A stretch of 64,000 nucleotides of DNA from CBDCVD01 sp965224015 (GCA_965224015.1 OZ245032.1:1550001-1614000), one strand, 5' to 3'. Numbered from the stretch's first letter, positions 51,765 through 59,941 are shown. The notes: generated by a model from the sequence alone, not told the origin. Made by a program: numbers and translations.

Positions 51765-52901
51765 ATGAGACGGGCCGACGTTGCGGTGATTGGTGGCGGC
51801 ATTACCGGAATGATGACAGCGTGGCATCTGGCCCGTGACGGCGGTGATGTCGTCTTGCTGGAGGCGGGCGACTTCGGGGCTGCGGCTTCGGGTGCCAATG
51901 CAGGCTCGCTTCACTTGCAGATACAGTACCCCGAGTTTATGAAATACGGAGAAGGCTGGGCGCGCGCTTACGCGCCGACCCTGGCGTTCCTCGAAGCCTC
52001 CATTAAGATGTGGCAAGCGCTTGGGCCTGAACTTGATGCAGACCTTGGCGTTAAGCTCGGTGGTGGCATTGTCGTTGCCCATGACGCCGCGCAAATGCGG
52101 TTGATAGAAGCCAAGGCCAAGATCGAAGCTAGCGTGGGCATCAGGACCCGCCTTCTTGAGCGCGGCGAACTGCGCGATACGGCCCCCTATCTGTCGGACG
52201 GGGCCATTGGCGGTGGATTTTGCGCCGGCGAAGGCAAGGCCAATCCCTTGCGTGTCATCCCCACCATGGCCGCGGCGGCGGTTGAGGCCGGTGCTGATCT
52301 GTATCAAGAGACCCCGGTTCTTGGCCTTGAGCGTGATGGAAACCGGTTCGCGATTGCCACATCTCGCGGCGGCTTTTGCGCCGACAGGATCGTCAATGCG
52401 GCGGGAGCCAATGCCGCCGAAATCGCATCGAGGCTTGGGGAGAAAATTGTGCTGGGTGGCTTTCCTCTCCAGGTGACGGTGACGGAACCGATTGCGCCGC
52501 TTATCCCCCACCTCGTCTATTCTGCCGCGGGAAAGCTGTCGCTCAAACAAGCGGCAAACGGGGGATGCATCATCGGCGGCGGCTGGGCGGCGCAACAGCG
52601 CGCTGACGGTGGATTGGCGACGAACCCGGCAAATTTCGCCGCAAATATGGCCATTGCGGCAGGCGTCGCCCCTGGCATCGCAAACGCGAGAACCCTTCGT
52701 AGTTGGACCGCCTGGGTCAACGGCACCCCCGATTGGCGCCCCATTATTGGTGAGGCGCCTGGAGTTCCTGGCTTGTTTCACGCGCTTTTCCCGTGGGTTG
52801 GCTTTAGTGCCGGACCGATGACGGCGCGTGTTATTGCCGACCTGGTATTGGGCCGTCAGCCCCCCATTGATCTGCACGGTATTTCGGTTCTGATGGACTG
52901 A
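51765..52901 (+). CDS. FAD-dependent oxidoreductase, DAO fold (second HcnC-like protein)
   Basis: A 378-residue flavoprotein with VAVIGGGITGMMTAWHLARDG at the N-terminus, SGANAGSLHLQIQYPEF as in the 43329 paralogue, and the C-terminal GGCIIGGGWAAQ and FPWVGFSAGPMTARVIADLVLG segments. The shared ANAGSLH motif shows the two are of one subfamily. No second 2Fe-2S subunit is adjacent, so it may use the 44440 protein or act alone. The start at 51765 is nearest to the FAD loop. Confidence 0.87.
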   Translation: MRRADVAVIGGGITGMMTAWHLARDGGDVVLLEAGDFGAAASGANAGSLHLQIQYPEFMKYGEGWARAYAPTLAFLEASIKMWQALGPELDADLGVKLGGGIVVAHDAAQMRLIEAKAKIEASVGIRTRLLERGELRDTAPYLSDGAIGGGFCAGEGKANPLRVIPTMAAAAVEAGADLYQETPVLGLERDGNRFAIATSRGGFCADRIVNAAGANAAEIASRLGEKIVLGGFPLQVTVTEPIAPLIPHLVYSAAGKLSLKQAANGGCIIGGGWAAQQRADGGLATNPANFAANMAIAAGVAPGIANARTLRSWTAWVNGTPDWRPIIGEAPGVPGLFHALFPWVGFSAGPMTARVIADLVLGRQPPIDLHGISVLMD

Positions 52902-52904
52902 CGG

Positions 52905-52940
52905 AGAGCCCCACGAAGAGCCCCAAGAAGAGCCCCACAA
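52905..52940. repeat. 12-bp tandem repeat, three units
   Basis: AGAGCCCCACGA, AGAGCCCCAAGA and AGAGCCCCACAA follow each other, with a partial fourth AGAG. It lies between the convergent genes ending at 52901 and 52968. Confidence 0.85.
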
Positions 52941-52967
52941 AGAGATTGACGATAGCGCAGGCATTGA

Positions 52968-54536
52968 TCAGGCGACAGCCTTGTCCGCACGGCCACCCCT
53001 GCCCCCCGCAATTTTACGTTGATAGGCCCGCCACGTCATCGCCCATTTCGCCGGGTCCTCAAACGCGTCCCCCTTGACTTGCGCGATGGCCTGATTGTGG
53101 GGTGCGGACTTCACAAGATCCGGCGTCTCCCGCGCTTCCTCGGCAATCTGGGAGATCACACCGATCCAGGTGTCAATGTCTTCTTTCGACCACAGTTCCC
53201 CCGCTTCCGGCGTGAAGGGTTCCGCCACGATCCACGGCTCGTGGCTCATCCAATAGGGATCGATCCCGTAGTCCGCCATGCGGTTTGCAAAATCCACGGT
53301 AGAGACGCCGGTTTCCTCCGTCAGCGGACCGAGCGACCAGCGCGTCATTTCCATGCGATGGGATTTGATTGATGGATTGGAAATCTCCAGCCCGGGTATC
53401 TCAGCGAGCTTCTTGTCCATGTAGTTATTCGCCACCACCGAGATATCAGCCGCCATGTGAATGCCCTCGGCACCCATGGCACGCGCCCACGCATAGGCTT
53501 TGACGACCTGCGGCACGTTCCCCCAAAACTCCCGCACCTTGCCGCAAGACTTCGGGCGATCCTCATCAAGGATATAGCGATCCCCATCCTTGACCACCAC
53601 CGGACAGGGCAGAAATGGTGCAAGCTCCTCGCTACAACCGTAGGCACCTACAGCGGGCCCCCCTCCTGCTTTGGGTGCGCCAAACGTCTTATGAAGCATG
53701 AACATACAGGCATCAAAGCCCAGTTCACGCGCCGACAGCCGGCCCATGACCCCGTTGAAATTGGCATGGTCATAGAAACAAAGGGCGCCCGCCTCTTTGG
53801 CAACCCTGACCCATTCCTTGATCTCGGGATTGTAGATGCCCATATCGTCCGGGTTGTTGATCATGATCAGCGCGGTTTTTTCGCTGACCGCGGCTTTGAG
53901 GGCCTCCAGTGACGGATAGCCATTGGCTTCCAGCGGCAGGTTCACCACTTTAAACCCGGCCGCCGCCGCCGTTGCCGGATTGCACGGATGGGCCTGAACG
54001 GAGGTTACCATCTCGGTGCGTGTTCCGAGCCTCCCCCTGTCGTCCCAGTAGGCGCGCGCGACGGCGGCCATTGTGTAAGCGGCATCGGCACCGCCTCCGG
54101 CCTGAAAGATGAACTGGTCCATGCCGGAGAGGCTTTGCAGAATGCCGTCAAAATCGTGAATGATCTCCAGGACACCCTGCAGCGTGTCCGGGTGCTGATA
54201 GGGGTGAACCTGAGCCAACTCGGGTCTGAGGGTTGCGTATTCCGCGGTCTTGCAATTGTATTTCATGGTGCAGGTGCCAAAGAGGCTAACCCCCATCATG
54301 CCCAGGGTCATCTGGCTGAGGTGCAGGTAGTGCCGCTGCGCCTCAAATTCGCTGATTTCCGGCAGTTCGGGGCGGTCTTTTCGTTGCATTGCCGCGGGGA
54401 TCAAATCGTCACCCACGGCCTCACGCACTTCGCTTTCAGGCGCCGGGAAAAGCTGCCCTCGCGCGCCGGGGCGGCCCATTTCCATAACCACCGGCTCGTT
54501 CCACTTTGCGGCGTGAAATTCTGGAATACGGGGCAT
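52968..54536 (-). CDS. gcvPB: Glycine dehydrogenase (decarboxylating) subunit 2-like, GcvPB
   Basis: This is the PLP-binding half of a split glycine decarboxylase P protein. The PLP lysine is Lys283 in FMLHKTFGAPKAGGGPAVGAYG, with QAHPCNPATAAAAGF and YDHANFNGVMG further up. The 522-residue length fits GcvPB. In the glycine cleavage system it acts with GcvPA, GcvH (lipoyl carrier) and GcvT; no gcvH or gcvT gene is in the window. It overlaps gcvPA by one base (TAATG) and has a strong AAAGGAGG site. Either H and T are supplied elsewhere or the pair decarboxylates another amino acid. Confidence 0.92.
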   Translation of the reverse strand: MPRIPEFHAAKWNEPVVMEMGRPGARGQLFPAPESEVREAVGDDLIPAAMQRKDRPELPEISEFEAQRHYLHLSQMTLGMMGVSLFGTCTMKYNCKTAEYATLRPELAQVHPYQHPDTLQGVLEIIHDFDGILQSLSGMDQFIFQAGGGADAAYTMAAVARAYWDDRGRLGTRTEMVTSVQAHPCNPATAAAAGFKVVNLPLEANGYPSLEALKAAVSEKTALIMINNPDDMGIYNPEIKEWVRVAKEAGALCFYDHANFNGVMGRLSARELGFDACMFMLHKTFGAPKAGGGPAVGAYGCSEELAPFLPCPVVVKDGDRYILDEDRPKSCGKVREFWGNVPQVVKAYAWARAMGAEGIHMAADISVVANNYMDKKLAEIPGLEISNPSIKSHRMEMTRWSLGPLTEETGVSTVDFANRMADYGIDPYWMSHEPWIVAEPFTPEAGELWSKEDIDTWIGVISQIAEEARETPDLVKSAPHNQAIAQVKGDAFEDPAKWAMTWRAYQRKIAGGRGGRADKAVA

Positions 54537-55939
54537 TACAGTACCTCCTTTAGGGTTTCAGCGAGCCTGCGTATATCGGCTGCGGTGTGAACTTCGGTGA
54601 CGCAGTAAAGCGCCGATTGCCCCAGGGCATTGTCCTCGCCTGAGATGTCTTTGCCGCCGAAAATTCCCCGCGCCCGCAGCCGATCATTCACCTCGGCCAC
54701 TGTTTTTCCGGTGTCATCGAAGTTCACGACGAATTCCTTGAAAAACGAATCAGGCCAGACAATTTTCACGCCGGGGACCTCGGCCAGACATCTGGCGGCA
54801 TAGCGGGCACGACTGACGATCAGATTGCCCAGTTCGCGAAACCCCTCCGGGCCGAGCAGGCTCATGTAGACAGCTCCGGCAATCGCCCAAAGATAGGTCG
54901 AGTTGCCCGTCCAGTCCTTGCCGTGCTCGCGCGAGCCGTAAGAGTTTTGATGCGGACAGGCGAGACCAAAGCCAACCTGTCCTTCTTCCTGCGTTTCGGC
55001 AATCGAGACCAGAAAGCCGTTGTACTCCAGCACATACTTTTCCTCATCGCGCGAGGCGATAAAGCCGCCAACGCCGCCGCCACATTGCATATGCACCCCC
55101 AGAGGCTGCACCGGACCGGTTACAATGTCCGCGCCATAATCTCCCGGCCCGGTCATCACCCCAAGGGAAAGCGGATCCACGCCAACGATGGTTTGTGCCC
55201 CGACAGCGCGTGTCATGCGGGCGATCTCATGCGCCTGGGTCTCAAGGGTTCCCAGATAGGCCGGGTTCTCGAAGTAGACGGCCGCCACATCGTCCCCCAG
55301 CTTATTCTTCAGATCGTTCAAATCCAGCCGCCCCGTTGTGGGATCGGCAGCAATCAGCACAACATCAATATGCCCTTGCATGGCGGACGGCTGGCAATAG
55401 GTACGAATGACCGACAGCCGCTCCGGGTCGGAAAGCTGCGCAACAAGAACCTTGCAACGCCCGCTGATCCGCTGCGCCATGCGTATCGCGTGTCCGGTCG
55501 CGCAACCCCAGGAATACACCGGCAACTGCACAACATCGAGATTGAGAAGGGCCCCAAGTTGCGACGAAAACTCGAACCAGGCCTGATTGCGCCCGTGATC
55601 GGACTGGTAGCTGCCCCAGACATTTGTGGCGAACTCTGTCCGACCCACAATCTCATCGACAATGGCCGGCACATGATGCTGCCAGACGCCGGCCCCAAGA
55701 AAACTGAGGTTGGTCTCGCAATCCGCATTTTTCTTCAGTTTGCTGACAAGGTCCCGGCGCAGTTCAATTTCGCAGGACAAAGGCGGGAGCAAATCAAGGG
55801 GGGTGCTTCGATAGTGGTCCTTGGGAATTTGCGCGAATACATCTTCAACCGTATCTGCGCCGATTTCGTCCAGCATGGCCTGCAGGGCACCGGGTACGGA
55901 GTTTGCCATCCAGGGATGTGCGCGTTTGGGTTCAGTCAT
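54536..55939 (-). CDS. gcvPA: Glycine dehydrogenase (decarboxylating) subunit 1-like, GcvPA
   Basis: This is the N-terminal half of a split P protein, a 467-residue PLP-fold subunit that does not carry the Schiff-base lysine. Conserved stretches are SFLGAGVWQHHVPAIVDEI, FEFSSQLGALLNLDVVQLPVYSWG, AVYFENPAYLGTLETQAHEI and SYGSREHGKDWTGNSTYLWAIAGAVYMSLLG. It begins the gcvPA-gcvPB operon; shared-motif site 4 lies 44 bp upstream of the ATG. GGAG precedes the start. Confidence 0.92.
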   Translation of the reverse strand: MTEPKRAHPWMANSVPGALQAMLDEIGADTVEDVFAQIPKDHYRSTPLDLLPPLSCEIELRRDLVSKLKKNADCETNLSFLGAGVWQHHVPAIVDEIVGRTEFATNVWGSYQSDHGRNQAWFEFSSQLGALLNLDVVQLPVYSWGCATGHAIRMAQRISGRCKVLVAQLSDPERLSVIRTYCQPSAMQGHIDVVLIAADPTTGRLDLNDLKNKLGDDVAAVYFENPAYLGTLETQAHEIARMTRAVGAQTIVGVDPLSLGVMTGPGDYGADIVTGPVQPLGVHMQCGGGVGGFIASRDEEKYVLEYNGFLVSIAETQEEGQVGFGLACPHQNSYGSREHGKDWTGNSTYLWAIAGAVYMSLLGPEGFRELGNLIVSRARYAARCLAEVPGVKIVWPDSFFKEFVVNFDDTGKTVAEVNDRLRARGIFGGKDISGEDNALGQSALYCVTEVHTAADIRRLAETLKEVL

Positions 55940-55982
55940 AAGAAGACTCCGGAGATGAAAAAATCAGATCCCTGTTATTTTT

Positions 55983-56005
55983 GCACAAATGTTCGCATAT
56001 CGCAC
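55983..56005. promoter_or_regulatory. Shared operator-like motif, site 4 (upstream of gcvPA)
   Basis: GCACAAATGTTCGCATATCG then CAC. It is one of the closest matches to the consensus. It lies between the gcvPA start and the 3' end of the AcoX-like gene. Confidence 0.7.
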
Positions 56006-56034
56006 AACACATATCAACCTGATATCCGGGCCTC

Positions 56035-57150
56035 TCAGCACGACGCGATGCGCATTATCATTTCGCGGTTTCGCCCGGTCAACACGCGCACAAATCCCTG
56101 CAGCCTTTGGTCAAGTCCCGGCTCTCCGGTATCCACCAACAGTCGCGGCTGTTGCAGCGTCATCAGCTTGTCCTGGCTTGCAAGGATTAACAGCCCGTTG
56201 CGTCCGGCCCGGCGGATCAAATGCGGACCGATCTGCTGATTGCCACGGCCCAGCAAAAACCCCTGCCGGCCTGTCACTCCCAGGATGACGCGCACCGCGC
56301 GCCCTCTGGCCAGTTGCAACAGGGTGCTCTCGTCCGTGTCTCGGGCAATGATCCGTTTTGCCAACATGGCATCCACGCCAAGGGGCGTTGCGGTTTCCCC
56401 CAGAACCGTGGCCACGCTCGCCGCGCTGGTGCCGGGCCCGATGACGTAAAGCGTCTCATCATCCATGGCGTCCGCCAGTTGCCGCGCCGCGCCAATCAGT
56501 GATGCGGCGGCGTCGTCGCGCGGCCCGCCCTTGGCCGTTTGCATGAGGTTGCAAGACACGGGCACCCGCGCCAAGCCATACAATCGCGGTGCCAAAATAC
56601 CCTGGCGCAATGCCTCTTCATCAATGTCCATGATCTCCGCATCATCAACCCAGGTGACGCGCTCAGGGGCTGCGAGCAAGTTTGCTATCATCGCGCCCGC
56701 CGATTTCGGCGTCACGGCAAAAACCCCCGAGTGCATTTTCACCCCGCACGGAATCCCAAGAATGGCAGCCTCCCATTCCCCCGTTACCGCGGCCACATCC
56801 CGCGCCGTGCCATCGCCGCCGGCAAACACAACAACTTCGAGGCCCCCCATTGCGGCGACCGCCTCTTTGGTGTCGCGGGCGGTCCGCGTTCGTCCCGCCA
56901 CACCGATAACCGTCACATCAAGGTCAAGGCCCTTTGCCCACTTTTGCCCCAGAGCCCCTGGTGCCAGTGTCAGTTTTGCGCCGGGAACCCGCGTTGCAAG
57001 ATGCGAAAGCGCCGCGCGCGCGCGCCAACCCGCCTTGGCCACGGCCCCACGCCTGAGTGCCTGCGCCACGGTGTCAGGACCGTCAGTGCCCTTCAGCCCG
57101 ACCGCCCCGCCCAGCCCGGCAAACGGATTGACCACGACTCCAATTTGCAT
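56035..57150 (-). CDS. ATP-NAD kinase family protein, AcoX-like
   Basis: The 371-residue protein has the kinase-fold signatures VVNPFAGLGGAVGLKGTDG at the start and FAGGDGTARDVA (GGDGT) at about residue 110, then GIPCGVKMHSGVFAVTPKSAG. This is the AcoX-type group, found beside acetoin and other catabolic genes, whose reaction is not established. It probably binds a nucleotide and may phosphorylate NAD or a small molecule. AAAAGG precedes the ATG. It is divergent from the AKR-RidA gene, with shared-motif site 5 in the intergenic region. Confidence 0.85.
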   Translation of the reverse strand: MQIGVVVNPFAGLGGAVGLKGTDGPDTVAQALRRGAVAKAGWRARAALSHLATRVPGAKLTLAPGALGQKWAKGLDLDVTVIGVAGRTRTARDTKEAVAAMGGLEVVVFAGGDGTARDVAAVTGEWEAAILGIPCGVKMHSGVFAVTPKSAGAMIANLLAAPERVTWVDDAEIMDIDEEALRQGILAPRLYGLARVPVSCNLMQTAKGGPRDDAAASLIGAARQLADAMDDETLYVIGPGTSAASVATVLGETATPLGVDAMLAKRIIARDTDESTLLQLARGRAVRVILGVTGRQGFLLGRGNQQIGPHLIRRAGRNGLLILASQDKLMTLQQPRLLVDTGEPGLDQRLQGFVRVLTGRNREMIMRIASC

Positions 57151-57186
57151 GGGTCGACCTTTTCTGATTGAATACGCGGAACATTA

Positions 57187-57210
57187 TGCGCACAAATGTT
57201 TGCAAATGCG
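57187..57210. promoter_or_regulatory. Shared operator-like motif, site 5 (divergent)
   Basis: TGCGCACAAATGTTTGCAAA then TGCG, between the divergent starts at 57150 and 57249. Confidence 0.7.
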
Positions 57211-57248
57211 AGAGGCTTTGGAGACTCCATATACAACAAAGGCAACCT

Positions 57249-58709
57249 ATGCAGAAACCAACAAAAACAAGCCTAAAGGGGCGCATCCCGATCAGGCGTC
57301 TTGTCACCGGTCTTTGGCAAATGGCAGATCAGGAGCGCGGGGGAAAGACGTTTGATCTCGACAAAGCCGCCGAGGCCCTCATCGCCTATGCCCGCGCCGG
57401 TTTTGATACTTTCGATATGGCGGACCACTATGGCAGCGCCGAAATCGTGGCCGGCATGGTGCATAAAGCCATGCGCGACGCCGGTGATACGCCGCCGACG
57501 ATACTCACCAAATGGTGCCCCGCTTTGGGGGAAATGGATGCTGGCACGGTGCGCAAAGGCGTTGAGACGGCCCTTGAGCGTCTCCAACTCGACAGCATCG
57601 ACGTGATGCAGTTCCACTGGTGGCGCTACGAGAACCCGCAATACATCGACGCGCTTGAGCACATGATGCGATTGCGTGAAGAGGGGCTTATCCGGGAGAT
57701 CGGGCTGACGAATTTTGACGCGCTGCACCTGCAACTGCTTTTGAAAAACGGCATAGACATTGTGTCCAATCAGGTGTGCTTTTCACTTTTGGACCGGCGT
57801 GCGGCACACGATCTTAGCCGCATTGCGCTGGAGAATGATGTTGCCATTCTCGCTTTCGGCACCCTTGCAGGCGGCTTCCTGTCAAAACGCTGGCTCGGTG
57901 AAGCCGAACCCGATAATATCCCTGACTGGAGCCGCATGAAATACAAGCGCTACATTGATGCAGCGGGGGGATGGGCGGCGTACCAGAACCTGCTGAGAAC
58001 CCTCGACGATATTGCCAACAAGCACGAAGTCTCCCTCACCAATATCGCCACGGCCTGGGTACTGGACCATCGTGCTGTGCGGGCCACGATCATTGGCGCC
58101 AGGCTCACCGAAAGTGAGCATCGCGCTGACAATCTGCGCGCCCTCGGAGTCTCACTTGATGCTGATGATCATGCTGCCATCGAAGCGGCAACCAGCCGTC
58201 TTGCCCCCATCCCCGGTGACTGCGGCGAGGAGTACCGGAAACCACCGTTTTTGACCGCATCCGGCGACCTTAGCCACCACATCGACACCCTGCCTGAGGT
58301 TTTTGCGGTTGAGTCGGTGCGACAAGGCCGACAGCGCGTAAATAGCGGCACCTTATGGGAAGCCAAGGCGGGATTTGCCCGCGCTGTGCGTGATGGCAAC
58401 CGCATTCACGTAAGCGGAACAACCGCAACGGCGCCGAACGGTAAGGCCATATCTCCCGGCGATGCCCAGAGCCAGGCGGTCTATATTCTCGACAAAGCGC
58501 TGGCCGCCATCAACGACCTCGGAGGCACAGCCGCTGATGTGGTCCGAACACGTATTTTTCTGCGCAATACCAATGATTGGGAAGCTGTCTGTCATGTTCA
58601 TGCCCGTTATTTCGGCGATGTCCGCCCCGCCAATACACTTGTTGGCGGCATTGATCTGGTCGGGGACTATCTTGTCGAGATCGAGTTGGAAGCTGTCCTC
58701 ACTGATTAG
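57249..58709 (+). CDS. Aldo-keto reductase fused to a RidA (YjgF) domain
   Basis: A two-domain fusion of 486 residues. Residues 1 to about 340 are an aldo-keto reductase barrel with Asp and Tyr in FDMADHYGSAEI, Lys in ILTKWCPAL and His in VMQFHWWRYENP. About 350-486 is a RidA-type domain (FARAVRDGNRIHVSGTTATA, QAVYILDKALAAINDLGG, VVRTRIFLRNTNDW, GIDLVGDYLVEIELEAV), which typically hydrolyses reactive enamine/imine intermediates. Joining them suggests reduction of a carbonyl released by imine hydrolysis. AAAGG lies six bases before the ATG. The stop TAG is the start of a C repeat. Confidence 0.88.
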   Translation: MQKPTKTSLKGRIPIRRLVTGLWQMADQERGGKTFDLDKAAEALIAYARAGFDTFDMADHYGSAEIVAGMVHKAMRDAGDTPPTILTKWCPALGEMDAGTVRKGVETALERLQLDSIDVMQFHWWRYENPQYIDALEHMMRLREEGLIREIGLTNFDALHLQLLLKNGIDIVSNQVCFSLLDRRAAHDLSRIALENDVAILAFGTLAGGFLSKRWLGEAEPDNIPDWSRMKYKRYIDAAGGWAAYQNLLRTLDDIANKHEVSLTNIATAWVLDHRAVRATIIGARLTESEHRADNLRALGVSLDADDHAAIEAATSRLAPIPGDCGEEYRKPPFLTASGDLSHHIDTLPEVFAVESVRQGRQRVNSGTLWEAKAGFARAVRDGNRIHVSGTTATAPNGKAISPGDAQSQAVYILDKALAAINDLGGTAADVVRTRIFLRNTNDWEAVCHVHARYFGDVRPANTLVGGIDLVGDYLVEIELEAVLTD

Positions 58710-58797
58710 AGCGTGTCATGACTCTTCGATCGCCTTGGGCGTGGGCGTTCGCCAATCGAGAAACAGAATGGCTTCTGTTAAGACATGACCCGCTCTA
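58707..58797. repeat. Family C repeat, short copy with both ends
   Basis: From TAGAGCGTGTCATGACTC to TTAAGACATGACCCGCTCTA. It is flanked by TA on both sides and overlaps the AKR-RidA stop codon. Its interior (TCGATCGCCTTGGGCGTGGG) is that of the long copy with most of the middle deleted. Confidence 0.88.
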
Positions 58798-58854
58798 GCG
58801 GCATTTCCTCGCCGAAGGGGATTGACTCGCGGTGAAATCTCGCCGATTTTAAAC

Positions 58855-58879
58855 GCGCACAAAAGTTCGTTTTGCGCAC
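58855..58879. promoter_or_regulatory. Shared operator-like motif, site 6 (amino-acid importer)
   Basis: GCGCACAAAAGTTCGTTTTG then CGCAC, a near-perfect palindrome. It lies about 180 bp upstream of the binding-protein gene; a family A repeat stands between it and the gene. Confidence 0.65.
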
Positions 58880-58890
58880 AAACTGGGATA

Positions 58891-58993
58891 ATACCAAGGG
58901 CCCTTGCCAATGACTCATGGCTTAGCGTCAAAGAGGTATGTTATCAAGGCAGTACACCAGTCGGCGTGTACATAAAGCCAATACCGCTGGTAT
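58891..58993. repeat. Family A repeat, 103 bp, in the importer leader
   Basis: From ATACCAAGGGCCC to GCTGGTAT, between operator site 6 and the start codon at 59057. Confidence 0.93.
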
Positions 58994-59056
58994 AACCCCC
59001 AAAAAGTTCACACAATGCGGCCCTGGCAGGCCGCCAACACGGGAGAATGAAACCTC

Positions 59057-59875
59057 ATGCTGAAAAGACATTTCCTTGCCGGTCTCGCCGGTCTCGCCGC
59101 TCTTGCCATGGCCGTCGCCACGTTGACCGGTGCGCAAGCCAAGAGCCTTGACGACATTCTGTCTGACGGGAAAATCCGCATCGGCATCAATCCCAACTTT
59201 CCAAACATGAGCACGCGCAACGACGCGGGTGAATGGGAGGGCTTTGATATTGATGTCGGTAATGCCCTGGCCGAGGCCATCGGTGTCGAGGTCGAATGGG
59301 TGCCGACCGAGACACCGCAGCGGGTTCCTTTCCTTGTCTCGGACCGCATCGACATCTCTCTTGGCGCTCTAACCCGTAACACCGAGCGCGCCAAGTTGAT
59401 CGACTACACCGTCCCGCTCCACACCGAAGTGCTGGCGGTTCTGACAACCGACAAGATTGAGGGCGACAGCTGGCAGGACTTCAACAAGGACAGCGTCACC
59501 CTCGCCAACATGCGCGGCAACTGGACGGTGGATTGGATCGGCAAGAACATGCCAAATACCAAACTGGAGCTTGTTGATACGCTCGCCGATACCGTTCGCC
59601 TTGTCGGCCAGGGGCGCGCCGATGCCATTGTCGAGAATATCGATTTCTTCATGGCCTTTACCAAAAACTATCCGGACGTGAACTGGCGCGTTGTCAAAAA
59701 CCCGATCTTTGTGGCCTATTGCGCGATTGGCGTGAGCCAAGGGAACGACAATCTGACCGAAGTGCTTAACATTGCGCTCTACAATCTGCATTCCTCAGGC
59801 ATGATTAACGAGACGTGGGAGAAGTACTACGGCGCGCCGATGCTGCGTAAGGTGGAGCCGATTCCGTACTTCTAG
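59057..59875 (+). CDS. Amino-acid ABC importer substrate-binding protein (family 3)
   Basis: The 272-residue periplasmic protein has a signal peptide (LAGLAALAMAVATLTGAQA) and the family 3 core: GKIRIGINPNFPNMS, GFDIDVGNALAEAIGVEVEWV, DISLGALTRNTERAKLIDYTVP and GRADAIVENIDFFMAF. It captures polar amino acids or similar zwitterions for the following permeases and ATPase. GGGAG lies 11 bases before the ATG. A GC-rich stem-loop with T-run (59893-59925) follows and may set the higher expression of the binding protein relative to the membrane parts. Confidence 0.93.
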   Translation: MLKRHFLAGLAGLAALAMAVATLTGAQAKSLDDILSDGKIRIGINPNFPNMSTRNDAGEWEGFDIDVGNALAEAIGVEVEWVPTETPQRVPFLVSDRIDISLGALTRNTERAKLIDYTVPLHTEVLAVLTTDKIEGDSWQDFNKDSVTLANMRGNWTVDWIGKNMPNTKLELVDTLADTVRLVGQGRADAIVENIDFFMAFTKNYPDVNWRVVKNPIFVAYCAIGVSQGNDNLTEVLNIALYNLHSSGMINETWEKYYGAPMLRKVEPIPYF

Positions 59876-59892
59876 GATACTTCCTGACAAGC

Positions 59893-59925
59893 GCCCCGGC
59901 TTTCCCCTTAAAAGTCGGGGCTTTT
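59893..59925 (+). terminator. Stem-loop with T-run between binding protein and permease
   Basis: GCCCCG...CTTT pairs with AAAAG...CGGGGC, followed by TTTT. It is a probable partial terminator or mRNA-stabilising hairpin in the importer operon. Confidence 0.7.
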
Positions 59926-59941
59926 GCATCCGGGCAGGGGC

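Noticed and set aside
50779..51768. Long open frame (about 330 codons) on the plus strand opposite the second DapA-like gene
   Set aside because: It mirrors the GC-rich codon pattern of the DapA-like gene, which has clear catalytic residues, and the translation matches no recognisable fold.
51732..52964. 410-codon open frame on the minus strand opposite the FAD oxidase
   Set aside because: It is the antisense shadow of a gene with an obvious FAD-binding motif; its own product is Arg/His-rich and unrecognisable.
54923..56239. 438-codon open frame antisense to gcvPA
   Set aside because: Shadow of a conserved gene; low-complexity basic composition and no ribosome site.
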